A DNA stretch of 64,000 nt from the NCBI RefSeq assembly GCF_000423365.1, contig NZ_AUHV01000002.1, forward strand, positions 248,001 through 312,000, written 5' to 3'. The notes beneath the pieces were generated by a model. It had not been told where the DNA came from, ran no database searches, and saw only the letters and a list, made by a program, of their open reading frames with translations. The position numbers and the translations under genes were made by a program. Position 1 is the first letter of the stretch. The number at the start of each line of letters is the position of its first letter. The stretch is from Maritalea myrionectae DSM 19524 (GTDB lineage: Bacteria > Pseudomonadota > Alphaproteobacteria > Rhizobiales > Devosiaceae). Below are positions 17,242 to 25,961 of the stretch, in pieces.

Positions 17242-20200
17242 TAAACTCGATCCTTTTCCCATGGCCAGCGCCCCAAATGGCGCTGTGTTGGTCAATCTCA
17301 ATCCAAATGCCATCTGCGAGGGCGCCAAAATCGCCGATTTGGGCTGCAGAGGTGTAGGTGAAATTCGATTGTGAAACTTGCGTCACGCGTGCCACCGTGG
17401 GGCCAACACCAATGCGCAGATTGAATTGCAGATTGTCTGTGTCTAACGGCACGTCAGCGCCTTGCCACATGTCCCCGCCAATGCGCGTGCATCGCACCCA
17501 CTGAATGTTGATGTCTTGGGTAAGCGGGTCTCGCTTTGCGCTCACATGTACAGGGGCAAGCGGCAACAACGCTTCCAGTTGCGGCGTAAAGCTGAGCGAG
17601 ATTGCCTCCGGGCTAGCCGCTCCGGCATAGGCATAGAGCTCAAGGTTTGCACCAACCAGTTCACTGTTCATATCGAGAGCTTTTGTGTCCCAAACCACAA
17701 GAACGCGGCCACCTGCAACACTGGCTTGGCGTGCCGCAAATTGGGTCTTGCCCAGACCGCGCAGCAATTGCGTCAATCGATAGGTTTTGGGCGCGACCAG
17801 CGTCGCGTTGGCAAAGCCTATTTGTTCCCATGTGCCGTCAGCGCATTCAACCCATAGGCGGTTTAGCCCCTGCAGAACGGCGGACGCGCTTGCAGAAGAC
17901 AAATGTCCCTCGAGCATCCGCACCAATAAAGATTGATCATGCGCCCACATCGCGATCTGGTGCGCGATCGGCACGTCCTCTTGCAGAATCCCAACGGCAT
18001 TAGGGTTGTCTATTTCCGCAAGGCCCTGCCCTCCACTATCGGTCAATCGAATGGTGCCCGGCCATGGTTTGGCATAGGCAGCGGCAAGCATCTTGGTCGT
18101 GAGCTCAGACGCGTCGGCATTTGGCACTTGCGCCAGCACAATCATGGGCGCGCTTTGTGCTGGTTCAAGCGCTCGTCCGGTGCGCGTTGTCTCACTCGTA
18201 CCGCCATGACCATCAATGTCCGCTGGTACGGTTAGGGACACACGTTGAGTGTGGCCGGTCTGCATAGCGTCTATGGTCGCCGCTAGGGTCGTCTGCTCCA
18301 CCGCCAACACATCACCAATATGATAGGCGGCCAATGAAGGCGGCAGATCAAACCGATAGCTCACTTTCGCGTCTTGTCCGTTGCGCCATTGGGCGGCTGC
18401 GATGTGCCCTGCTGTGGTCGGGTCGAGTGTTGTTGGCCAATTCAAGCTCGCCCTGTCGCCGCTTTCTCGCGCGCTGTCGTAGAATGCGGTCGCCCCCGCA
18501 TAGTCCGCCAGGCGTTCCGCATATTTGAGATCGAGGCGCCGCACCTGATCCTCAGCGTCAGGATATTTGATATTGACGATTTCATTGTCGATCACCGCCA
18601 GTTGATCATAGGAAATCTGGTGCGGAATATGCCATCGAGAATTTGTGAGTGTGAGCTGCCCGCCAACATCGTCGATGAACAAATCCTCGCTTGCCAACAG
18701 GCCCGCCAATTCTGCCCGTACGGTTGCGGCCCCGGCGGTCACCTGTCCTTCAATAAACAAGCTCGAACTGGCTGTGGTCGCCAAGTCGATGCCCGCTTCC
18801 TTGGCGATGGCAACTGCCATTTCGTCAATTGTCGCCCCGCCCAAGCGGCCATTCAGCCAATGACCCGTAAAATAGGCGGCACCGTCAGACCATTCGTCCC
18901 GGAGCAGCGGAAATGCTGGAAAGGGGCGCGCATCCCATGCCCACAAATAGACCCGATCGGGATCTAACATTGACCCGCCATAAATGGTGGAAATCGGATT
19001 GTTCGTGGCGGCATAGTGGGCACCATTTTCGCGCCAAAACTCAAAATGCGCCCGCACAAACTGGCGTTGCATGGCCGGATCTGGCGACCCATCGGAAAAA
19101 TATGGAGATTTATGCTCAACACTTTTCGGATCGGAAAATGCGTTGGGTTGATTGGCCGCCAAATCAACTGCACCGCAGCCCAACTCTGTCAGCCATAGTG
19201 GCTTGCTCTGCGGCACCCAGGCACTTGCGGTTGCATCCTTCACGCCATTGGGGCGATCATGGTGCGCATTTTCCCACCAAGATTTAAAGTCCTTAAATCG
19301 CCATACCCAGGCTTCGCCGGCGGCGCCATCGGCAATCGGTGTGCGGTCTTGTTGGGACCGAGCTTCGGCTGAAGCGTAGTACCAATCATAGCCTTCACCC
19401 GCATAAATATTGCCCGCCAGATAGTCCAAATCTTTTTCATGCGCTGCGATATTCTTATCCGCATGTTCGGCCGAAGGTCGCCAATCACCAAGTGGCATAT
19501 AATTGTCGATACCCACCGCATCGATCTGCGGGTGCGCCCAAAGTGGATCAAGATGAAAATATTTCCCACCCGGCTCATCGCTTGGTTGATAGCCGTGATA
19601 TTCGCTCCAATCGGCGGCATAGGTAAGCTTGCAGCTTGCGCCTACGATCTGCCGCACGTCCACCACCAAATCTTGTAGCGCCGACACAAAGGGAAAACTG
19701 CTTTGACTTTCTCGGGCAAAGCTTAACCCCGGCATTTCAGAGCCGATAATCATCGCATCGACACCACCCGCCGCCCGCGCCAGATTGGCATAGTGCAGAA
19801 TAAAGCGGCGGTAGCGCCATTCGTTGGGCCCGCTATAGAGCATTTGCTCACCATTCACGCCAAAATCCGAGGGCTGACAGGCCCCCATAAATTGAGCGAC
19901 TTGGCTGCTTGCCGCCGCTGTTTTGTCGACACTGCCCGGTTGGCCGATCGCTGGGTCTATGGTCACACGTCCACGCCACGGATAGGGCGGCTGATTTTGG
20001 GCGCTGTCATAAGGGTTCGGCAGCGCATTGTTTGCCGGGACATCCATCATCATCAGCGGGTAGAGCGTGACGTTGATGCCGCGGGAATTCAGGTCCTTGA
20101 TCGCGTCTATGATGGACTGATCGGATGGCGTGCCACCATATGCGGGGCCATCGCCATTGTCGCTCGCGATCTGCGCAGCAGAACGCGTCAGCCCGGCCAC

Positions 20201-21091
20201 GCGCCACTCTACATCTTTGATTTGACGTTCATGATCGATCACACGCGGCGCAACTTCACATGTAGAGCACCTCAAATCATCGCCAAACCAGCTGACCACC
20301 AGCGCAACATGTTTTAGATTTGGGCAAAGTGACGTCAGTTCGTCAATGGACACGTCCCAATTTGAACGCCCAACAATGTGATGCGCATTTTCAGTTTGGG
20401 TTTCGCCATAACCCATCAGCCACACACGCGGCGCTGGATCATAGCCAAATTCGGTTGATCCTGGGATCACACAAACTGCTTTGAGATTTCGTTCTAAATC
20501 ACCAACAGGGCGGCAAAGCTCTGCCGAGATTTGCGGTATGCGATTGCCAAATTGGCTAAGATCAAGGTTTTCAAAAACGATATAACAAAGACCTCGATAG
20601 GCCGGGCAATTTTCAGTGCCTTGCAGCGCCGCGATCAGGCTATCATGGGATTGATCAGCGCTGCCTTTATGAAAACGGTAGGTCAGATTGCGCGTATCCA
20701 ACAATTGACCATCAGCCCAGATGCGGCCGAGATGCGCCACCTCGCCTTCACAAAAACCAACTGCCAAGTTGGCGATGATTTTGCTGTCATCCTCTTGTGT
20801 CGACATGGATTTAGCGCCACTGGAAGCTGTTGTGCGCCGTTCAAGCTCAGTGGCCCATATGATGTTGCCGGAAAGGCGTGACCAACCATAAAGGCGTGAA
20901 ATCGGCGCCCCTTCGCGGGAACCGAGCAGGCGCACTCCACCTTGATGGTCGGGTTGGTCCTCGCCGAACAATCGATTGTCAATGGCACTGCCGGCCAGCG
21001 CGCCCAATGCGCGCCCAATGGTTGCGCCCACAGGGCCGCCAATGGCAGCGCCAAGCGCTTGCCCGCCAACTGAAAGTAGAAGAGTTGCCAA
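17234..21091 (-). CDS. GTA gp15 baseplate megatron protein
   Basis: This 1285-residue protein is the large tail-tip component of Rhodobacter-type GTAs. A glycine-rich hydrophobic N-terminus (GAAIGGPVGATIGRALGALA) comes first. A TIM-barrel (GTA_TIM) domain in the middle includes VGIDNYMPLGDW and LWLTELGCGAVD, and a phage-tail_3-type beta region and C-terminal fibronectin-like strands follow. The start is chosen at a TTG (21091) because AAGG lies 8 nt before it and it gives the family N-terminus MATLLLSVGG. The longer reading to 21130 would overlap gp14. The TIM domain may cut envelope glycans, although this is not proven. Confidence 0.93.
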   Translation of the reverse strand: MATLLLSVGGQALGAAIGGPVGATIGRALGALAGSAIDNRLFGEDQPDHQGGVRLLGSREGAPISRLYGWSRLSGNIIWATELERRTTASSGAKSMSTQEDDSKIIANLAVGFCEGEVAHLGRIWADGQLLDTRNLTYRFHKGSADQSHDSLIAALQGTENCPAYRGLCYIVFENLDLSQFGNRIPQISAELCRPVGDLERNLKAVCVIPGSTEFGYDPAPRVWLMGYGETQTENAHHIVGRSNWDVSIDELTSLCPNLKHVALVVSWFGDDLRCSTCEVAPRVIDHERQIKDVEWRVAGLTRSAAQIASDNGDGPAYGGTPSDQSIIDAIKDLNSRGINVTLYPLMMMDVPANNALPNPYDSAQNQPPYPWRGRVTIDPAIGQPGSVDKTAAASSQVAQFMGACQPSDFGVNGEQMLYSGPNEWRYRRFILHYANLARAAGGVDAMIIGSEMPGLSFARESQSSFPFVSALQDLVVDVRQIVGASCKLTYAADWSEYHGYQPSDEPGGKYFHLDPLWAHPQIDAVGIDNYMPLGDWRPSAEHADKNIAAHEKDLDYLAGNIYAGEGYDWYYASAEARSQQDRTPIADGAAGEAWVWRFKDFKSWWENAHHDRPNGVKDATASAWVPQSKPLWLTELGCGAVDLAANQPNAFSDPKSVEHKSPYFSDGSPDPAMQRQFVRAHFEFWRENGAHYAATNNPISTIYGGSMLDPDRVYLWAWDARPFPAFPLLRDEWSDGAAYFTGHWLNGRLGGATIDEMAVAIAKEAGIDLATTASSSLFIEGQVTAGAATVRAELAGLLASEDLFIDDVGGQLTLTNSRWHIPHQISYDQLAVIDNEIVNIKYPDAEDQVRRLDLKYAERLADYAGATAFYDSARESGDRASLNWPTTLDPTTAGHIAAAQWRNGQDAKVSYRFDLPPSLAAYHIGDVLAVEQTTLAATIDAMQTGHTQRVSLTVPADIDGHGGTSETTRTGRALEPAQSAPMIVLAQVPNADASELTTKMLAAAYAKPWPGTIRLTDSGGQGLAEIDNPNAVGILQEDVPIAHQIAMWAHDQSLLVRMLEGHLSSASASAVLQGLNRLWVECADGTWEQIGFANATLVAPKTYRLTQLLRGLGKTQFAARQASVAGGRVLVVWDTKALDMNSELVGANLELYAYAGAASPEAISLSFTPQLEALLPLAPVHVSAKRDPLTQDINIQWVRCTRIGGDMWQGADVPLDTDNLQFNLRIGVGPTVARVTQVSQSNFTYTSAAQIGDFGALADGIWIEIDQHSAIWGAGHGKRIEFSD

Positions 21092-21101
21092 AAGAAATGC
21101 C

Positions 21102-21527
21102 TTAATTTTGAAAGTTGTAACGCGCCACAAGTCGGCGCTGCCATGGGGTGTCGAAAGTCAGTTGAATGGTCCCCACCCCTTCTTGCGCGTGGATCATTTG
21201 GGTCGGCGCAATAAGAATAGCGCAGTGCTTCGCCGGCAGGTCTCGTCGCATGCGAAACAACAAAATATCGCCCGGGTGCGCTGTGCCGGGCGCTTGTCGC
21301 ACTAAAAAGCGGTCCGCCATGCGTTCGAGTTCACCGCCGGAATGGGGATCGCGCCAGTTGGCAGAATAGGCTGGCACTGTGAGGGGCAGCGCTACACCTA
21401 GCTCGCGGCCCACCCCCAAGATAAGCCCCAAACAATCACAGCCAATGTCTTTTGCCGCTGCTTGATGCAGATAGGGCGTGCCCAGCCAGCTTTTGGCGCA
21501 GTAAATTACGCTTTCAGATGTCGTCAT
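21102..21527 (-). CDS. GTA gp14, NlpC/P60 cell-wall peptidase
   Basis: The 141-residue protein is an NlpC/P60 cysteine peptidase carried on the tail tip, thought to cut peptidoglycan cross-links during DNA entry. Cys32 in GCDCLGL, His101 in AKHCAI and His113 in MIHAQ form the expected catalytic set. The gene starts 4 nt inside gp13 (ATGA) and ends 10 nt before gp15. Order and length match RcGTA gp14. Confidence 0.93.
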   Translation of the reverse strand: MTTSESVIYCAKSWLGTPYLHQAAAKDIGCDCLGLILGVGRELGVALPLTVPAYSANWRDPHSGGELERMADRFLVRQAPGTAHPGDILLFRMRRDLPAKHCAILIAPTQMIHAQEGVGTIQLTFDTPWQRRLVARYNFQN

Positions 21528-22414
21528 TTAAACAACACCCCACCATTCAACTCGTCCCCTGCGCGCGGATAACGCAGAACAAAATCATCACCGGGAATAT
21601 GGGGAAAGCCTTGGAAATTGGCGCTATTGCTGAAGGTATCGCGGCAGGTGGCAAACTGCTTGTCGCATCCAATTGTGACCCGGCCTTGGTCACCTGCCGC
21701 AAGCGCCGCATTTGTTTGTGCGCCCAATGTCAAAATGTCTACACCGTCTTCGCGGGCATGGCCGTATATCACTGACTTGTCATTCTTGTGTGCGCCAGAT
21801 TGCCAAACCATAGTGCCATGGGCGGCCCATTGCGCTGGCCGCGCTTCAAGGCCACTCACTTCAATTTGTCCATCGCCAATCAGCTCTGTGATTGTGATCG
21901 AACTGGAGAAAGCTGGTGCCGTGGCATCTATGCTGCACCGCGCATCACCGAATTGAGCATCGCAATGGCGTTGAAACAGTCGACCGCGGGTTTGGTTGAG
22001 CTTGGCGTGATGCGACCGCAATTCGGCTTCAAAGCGACCGTCAATCTGTTTGATTTCACCAATATAGTCGCGTCGCATCAAGTGGCGTTCGCTTGGCGCG
22101 CGCCAATTCACCCACCACCAGGCCACTTCGGCATTGGCAAACAGGCCCGCCCGCAGCGCTGCGCTGGTGATGCGCTCATCATCCACAAAGCCGAGCACCT
22201 CGGCGGTGTCGATGGCTTCATTGCGCTTGGCGGTCATCGCGCTTGGTTGGAACCCTGCCTTTGGCTCAAATGTAAATCCGTCAAAACTGATTTTTTGATC
22301 GTGGTCGGTAAACCCCAATTGCTGTTCACTGCGCAAAGTCACCAACCAGCAGTTGCAAAGACTTGTCGCGCCACTTTTAAGGTGCGCGTCAAATTCAGGT
22401 GAAAATTGTCTCAC
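21524..22414 (-). CDS. GTA gp13, hub protein (DUF2163)
   Basis: The 296-residue protein matches the DUF2163 tail hub family. The C-terminal part carries paired cysteines (CDKQFATC) and the signature NFQGFPHIPG. Two more cysteines lie in FQRHCDAQFGDARCS. In the RcGTA structure the hub binds an iron-sulfur cluster through four cysteines, and the same four appear to be present here. The start overlaps gp12 by 4 nt. Confidence 0.94.
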   Translation of the reverse strand: MRQFSPEFDAHLKSGATSLCNCWLVTLRSEQQLGFTDHDQKISFDGFTFEPKAGFQPSAMTAKRNEAIDTAEVLGFVDDERITSAALRAGLFANAEVAWWWVNWRAPSERHLMRRDYIGEIKQIDGRFEAELRSHHAKLNQTRGRLFQRHCDAQFGDARCSIDATAPAFSSSITITELIGDGQIEVSGLEARPAQWAAHGTMVWQSGAHKNDKSVIYGHAREDGVDILTLGAQTNAALAAGDQGRVTIGCDKQFATCRDTFSNSANFQGFPHIPGDDFVLRYPRAGDELNGGVLFK

Positions 22415-23037
22415 GTCAAAATCTCGATAAGGGGAATGGAAGGGATTATGCCAGCATCAAAGCTCGACAGTTCGACATCGAGATGATCAACATCGAACCG
22501 CACAGGCACATCGAACGTGCAACCGGCGGTCAGGCTCGCCCCGATGGCAGGCGCGCTCGTAAAACTGATCAGTCCGGTAGTCGCGTCAACGGTAAAGTCT
22601 GTGCCCGCAGTCAACTCCGTGCCATTCATCGCCGCGCGTACCGAGCCAGCGACAGGCTTGGTCAAAGGCCGGAAATATGGATCGTAGGTGCTGCCATATT
22701 GCTTGGACAGTTGAAACTCGGTTTGGCTGCCGTCACCAAAGCCGAGATCCTGATCGAATGGCGTGACCATGTCTTGGCTCGTTTGAAAGTCGAGGGGATC
22801 GCGGAACAAAAATCCATGAAACCTCCCGCGCCGCTCTTCAAAAAACGCCAATATGTGATGCATGTCTGCAGCGCTCTTCACGCCATAGCCCGCATTATAT
22901 TTGCGGCGCGACCGCGACCAGCGGGTGTTGCGCTCTTCAGCGCCCGACACCAGCGACACAATGTCGGTCGACCATTGAGGGCCGCCGCGGGCGCCCAAGG
23001 CGATATTGATGGGAAAACGCACATGATGAAATGCCAT
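22411..23037 (-). CDS. GTA gp12, distal tail protein (DUF2460)
   Basis: The 208-residue protein belongs to DUF2460, which forms the distal tail ring beneath the baseplate hub. Characteristic segments are FFEERRGRFHGFLFRDPLDF near residue 70 (the exact family block) and the closing PVRFDVDHLDVEL. The start codon overlaps the tape-measure stop by 1 nt (TAATG), so the two are coupled. Confidence 0.94.
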   Translation of the reverse strand: MAFHHVRFPINIALGARGGPQWSTDIVSLVSGAEERNTRWSRSRRKYNAGYGVKSAADMHHILAFFEERRGRFHGFLFRDPLDFQTSQDMVTPFDQDLGFGDGSQTEFQLSKQYGSTYDPYFRPLTKPVAGSVRAAMNGTELTAGTDFTVDATTGLISFTSAPAIGASLTAGCTFDVPVRFDVDHLDVELSSFDAGIIPSIPLIEILT

Positions 23038-23591
23038 TAGGAAGCTCGCTGTCCTCGTTTGATTGCCTGCAATAGCCCGGCAGAAATCTCGGCTTCTGCC
23101 TGCGCAAAGCTGCGCGCATCCTGGGCGTTTACCGTCATTGAAATCATAATGGGGGCTTGGCCAGCGCCTGCCGCCACGCCCAGTTCGCCGCGGCTGTTGC
23201 GTTTGAGCGGCATGATTGCCTCGGCCCCGGCCTCACCCGCCAGGCCGACCGCGCCCTGCATCGGGAAGTAGCTGGGCGCGTTGATCACGCCGCCTTTGGC
23301 AAAAGGTTTAATCGGCGGCAGTGCGCTGTTGGTGCCCTTAAAAAGGTCGGCAACAAGCCCTGTGATCATATTCCCTAGGGGTTTCAACGCCGCCTTTACG
23401 GCGATGCTGGCAAATGAACGCGCAATATCGACCAGCAGGTTTTTCAGCGACTTTCCTTCTACCAACGCGTTTGTGAACGCATTGGTGATGGTGTCGCCAA
23501 CACTTTTGGCCAGCTTGTCGATGCGATCTAGCTCTGCCGGGATTGAGTGGAGTTCTTCCTTCGTTTTTTCCAGGCTCTCAAGTTCTTGCAT
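23037..23591 (-). CDS. GTA gp11, short tail tape-measure protein
   Basis: The 184-residue protein is the tail length ruler. An amphipathic N-terminal helix (residues 1-60) leads to the conserved block SFASIAVKAALKPLG and a C-terminal GEAGAEAIMPL motif found in GTA gp11. It is short, as in RcGTA, so the tail should also be short. The ATG at 23591 has a GGAG site six bases upstream. An ATG at 23603 without such a site is the alternative. Either start overlaps the upstream chaperone gene. Confidence 0.92.
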   Translation of the reverse strand: MQELESLEKTKEELHSIPAELDRIDKLAKSVGDTITNAFTNALVEGKSLKNLLVDIARSFASIAVKAALKPLGNMITGLVADLFKGTNSALPPIKPFAKGGVINAPSYFPMQGAVGLAGEAGAEAIMPLKRNSRGELGVAAGAGQAPIMISMTVNAQDARSFAQAEAEISAGLLQAIKRGQRAS

Positions 23592-23799
23592 TTTGGTCTC
23601 CATCTGGAAAATTCGCCATCAGCTCTGTCAGCTGCCCCCGCTCAAGCGGCGCAGCAGTGCCACGACCATGGCCTTTGGCTTGTGCTGCAAGTGTCAGCTC
23701 GCGCGGGCTACATGCCCAGAACGCTGCTGGCGACAGCCCCATCAGCCCAAATCCTATTTGCGCCAGCTCCATCCACGGAAAGGGCGGATGTTCGTGCAT
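23578..23799 (-). CDS. GTA gp10.1, tail assembly chaperone (rcc01693 family)
   Basis: This 73-residue protein matches the small GTA tail chaperone family. It has MELAQIGFGLMGLSPAAFWACSPREL, whose parts GLMGLSPAAFW and SPREL are the family signature. With the preceding protein it should chaperone the tape measure before tail tube assembly, like phage gpG/gpGT pairs. Start and upstream stop overlap by 1 nt (TAATG). The end overlaps gp11, typical of tightly packed phage genes. Confidence 0.9.
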   Translation of the reverse strand: MHEHPPFPWMELAQIGFGLMGLSPAAFWACSPRELTLAAQAKGHGRGTAAPLERGQLTELMANFPDGDQNART

Positions 23800-24122
23800 T
23801 ATTGCTGCTCCAACGGGGCTGAAAAGGTCAAATGCAGCAGTTGCGCCATGGCCTTGGCTGCGCCCATTGCCCCGCCTTCAATGTGTTTTTTTTCGAGGTC
23901 CTGATCGCTAATCGGGTGTCCCGCCCCGCGCAAACCAGCGCCCAATATGGCGATGATATCTCGGGCGCTGATCCGACCTTCCTGAAAGCGTTGGCCCAAA
24001 CCGTTGAGGTCATTGAGCTGCAGCTTTGCTTCCAACTCGGCCAACGCGCCCAGGGTCAGGCAAAGGGTGTGCTTTTGGCCATCAATCATCAAATCGATTT
24101 CACCACGTTTCGGATTGGCCAT
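23799..24122 (-). CDS. GTA gp10, tail assembly chaperone (Phage_TAC_11)
   Basis: The 107-residue protein is a gene-transfer-agent family tail chaperone. It begins MANPKRGEIDLMIDG, continues with TLGALAELEAKL and carries GRISARDIIAILGAGL, all typical of the family. It lies directly after the major tail protein gene with a 1-nt overlap at each end, suggesting strict stoichiometric control of tail assembly. Confidence 0.9.
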   Translation of the reverse strand: MANPKRGEIDLMIDGQKHTLCLTLGALAELEAKLQLNDLNGLGQRFQEGRISARDIIAILGAGLRGAGHPISDQDLEKKHIEGGAMGAAKAMAQLLHLTFSAPLEQQ

Positions 24123-24538
24123 TAGCTGATCACCGCAAATGTAATTTCGCCTGCACTTTCCAGCGCAACGTCAAAAGTCACTTCACCATTGTGATTGGCG
24201 GCAAATTCAAGCGCTGTGATCTGAAACTTGCCTTCGATTGTGCCAAAGTCGGGCACGATCACCTGCCAATCGCGCACGGTGCCCGCGAAGAAAAGCTCGC
24301 GTATTTTTGCATCGCTGGTTGCGTCTTTGAAAATGCCGCTGCCCGACAGGCTCGCGGTTTTCACGCCGCCGCCTTGCAACAACTCGCGCCATTGGCCTGC
24401 AGATTGGCTATCCGTCGTATCAATCGATTGGGCATTAAATGCCAGTTGTCGCGAGCGAATACCCGCCACTGTGATAAAGCTGCCTGTGCCGGTTTCGTCC
24501 AGCTTGAGCAGCATGTCTTTGCCGCTTTGTGCGCCCAT
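24122..24538 (-). CDS. GTA gp9, major tail tube protein (TP901-1 type)
   Basis: The 138-residue protein is the tail tube subunit. It has the GKDMLLKLD start, the stretch STDSQS-type switch region (residues 40-50, IDTTDSQSAGQWRELL in part), and a beta-sandwich C-terminus (ANHNGEVTFDVALESAG). Hexameric rings of it build the tube around the tape measure. Length and position agree with RcGTA gp9. Confidence 0.93.
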   Translation of the reverse strand: MGAQSGKDMLLKLDETGTGSFITVAGIRSRQLAFNAQSIDTTDSQSAGQWRELLQGGGVKTASLSGSGIFKDATSDAKIRELFFAGTVRDWQVIVPDFGTIEGKFQITALEFAANHNGEVTFDVALESAGEITFAVIS

Positions 24539-24553
24539 AATATCCTCTTTGGT

Positions 24554-24961
24554 TTAGCTCAATGGCTCAATGGTCACGCGCAGGCCAATCAAGGTTTTTG
24601 CCCAGCCTGTGCGTTGCTCAATGCTTGTTTTGGTGTGTCGGTGATTTTGCCGCACAGCGCGAAAGCTGACGCCAAATGGATGGGCCAAAAACAGGTCCAC
24701 CACACGCTCGGCAACTTGAAATCCAAGTTCTCGCGCGCCGCGAGCGTGCCAAAATTCAAGCTCCACCTCATGATCGTAGAGCGAGGTGGCGATGGCATCG
24801 CGCGGCGAAAAATCATGGCTTTTGATGATGATAAAGGGTGGACGTTGCCCCCGCCGCGGCGCGTCAAAAACCTTGTTGCTGCCAATTAGCGCGGTCAGCG
24901 CCGCATCATTGCGCAACAATTCGACCAGTTCTGTCTGCAAGTTGAGTGCGAAATCAGCCAT
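24554..24961 (-). CDS. GTA gp8, tail terminator-type protein (DUF3168)
   Basis: The 135-residue protein belongs to DUF3168, whose members close the tail tube and join it to the head. It shows VFDAPRRGQRPPFIIIKSHD and a helical C-terminal half with VVDLFLAHPF. The start at 24961 overlaps gp7 by 8 nt and gives the usual N-terminus MADFALNLQTEL. A longer reading would run deep into gp7. Confidence 0.9.
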   Translation of the reverse strand: MADFALNLQTELVELLRNDAALTALIGSNKVFDAPRRGQRPPFIIIKSHDFSPRDAIATSLYDHEVELEFWHARGARELGFQVAERVVDLFLAHPFGVSFRAVRQNHRHTKTSIEQRTGWAKTLIGLRVTIEPLS

Positions 24962-25313
24962 GGTGTGCGCCCTCCCACTCAATGTGCTTGGCGCCGCAAA
25001 CGAGATAAGCATTTCGCTGGCCGAGATTTTCAAGGTGATCGATCTGATAATGCGCGCCCTGCCATTCAATCAGGTCGCCGACTTTCAATGTCGCGTCATA
25101 GCGCAACGTAAATTCAAACTGCGTGGCATTTGACGTTCCAGCGCCCGTATAACCATCTTGGCCCGATTTCACCTCTAGCCGGGCCCAACTTTGGCCTAGG
25201 GCTGCCAAGGTGAATTCTGTGCCGCCGGAGGCATTGTCGGTTTCGATTTGCCGCCATAGGCTGACGCGGTTGCGCAAGCTGGCAAGGCTTGGTTGTTTGC
25301 GATGGATGCTCAA
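24954..25313 (-). CDS. GTA gp7, head-tail adaptor
   Basis: The 119-residue protein matches the phage head-tail joining family (PF05521): RNRVSLWRQIETDN near the N-terminus, WARLEVKSG, and VGDLIEWQGAHYQI near the C-terminus. It should form the stopper ring under the gp6 connector. The gene overlaps gp6 by 4 nt and gp8 by 8 nt. Confidence 0.91.
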   Translation of the reverse strand: MSIHRKQPSLASLRNRVSLWRQIETDNASGGTEFTLAALGQSWARLEVKSGQDGYTGAGTSNATQFEFTLRYDATLKVGDLIEWQGAHYQIDHLENLGQRNAYLVCGAKHIEWEGAHHG

Positions 25314-25885
25314 AGCCGCACCTCACAATATCTGCCGATAAGCTGATCGAACTGAGCGGGGATGATCGCACCGCTGCCCGCCAGCATCACCGCTTCACGG
25401 TGCTCGTACCAGTGGCCAATCAGGCGCAGCATCGCCAGACGCAAATCCTCAGGCACATCACTTGCCGCATCGCCAAAGCCAGTCTGATACGTAATTTCAA
25501 CGGCATCATGATCGCGTAAGCGCGGAAACGTGCTGTTGGTTGCTGCCAAGTGGATCGTACATTTGCCGCTTTGCTTATCTTGGACCACTTCGGCCAATGG
25601 CCATATCGTCTCGCTCCCATCCGGGGCAAACAGACTGATCTTAATCAGTTCTTGAAATGGCCCAATCGGAAGACTGACGCCCTTCTCCGGCCACAGATCG
25701 CTCACCCACTTCCACTGTTGGGAGATCATGGCTTTGCGGGTTACACTTTCGATATGGCTGCGCGCGGCTGCAATAAGGGTGCCCAAAAGCGCATCATCGT
25801 CAGCATTGTCTAGCCGCAAATAGGTTTTGACTTCGGTCAGGCTGAGCGGCTCAACCGCCGGGCCAGCAACTAATATGGAGGTCAT
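25310..25885 (-). CDS. GTA gp6, head-tail connector (phiE125 gp8-like)
   Basis: The 191-residue protein is a connector of the phiE125 gp8 / HK97 gp6 group. It has the N-terminal helix LTEVKTYLRLDNADDDALL in part, the stretch SHIESVTRKA and the C-terminal DLRLAMLRLIGHWYEHRE. It binds below the portal. It is the first gene after the intra-cluster terminator and has its own ribosome site (AAAGGG). Confidence 0.92.
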   Translation of the reverse strand: MTSILVAGPAVEPLSLTEVKTYLRLDNADDDALLGTLIAAARSHIESVTRKAMISQQWKWVSDLWPEKGVSLPIGPFQELIKISLFAPDGSETIWPLAEVVQDKQSGKCTIHLAATNSTFPRLRDHDAVEITYQTGFGDAASDVPEDLRLAMLRLIGHWYEHREAVMLAGSGAIIPAQFDQLIGRYCEVRL

Positions 25886-25904
25886 GGCACCCTTTCTTTT
25901 TGGA

Positions 25905-25932
25905 ATAAAAAAGGCCGGTCAGAAGACCGGCC
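25905..25932 (-). terminator. Intrinsic terminator after the GTA capsid gene
   Basis: On the minus strand a perfect 8-bp stem (GGCCGGTC against GACCGGCC) with a 4-nt loop is followed by TTTTTTATT. The stem lies at 25913-25932. This is a standard rho-independent terminator between gp5 and gp6. It would favour capsid over tail transcripts unless read through or anti-terminated. Confidence 0.85.
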
Positions 25933-25961
25933 AGTTGGGGAGGGAAAGACATATCCGGGGA

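Noticed and set aside
18374-18967. 197-codon frame opposite gp15
   Set aside because: Antisense to a well-supported GTA gene, with no ribosome site or similarity to any family I know.
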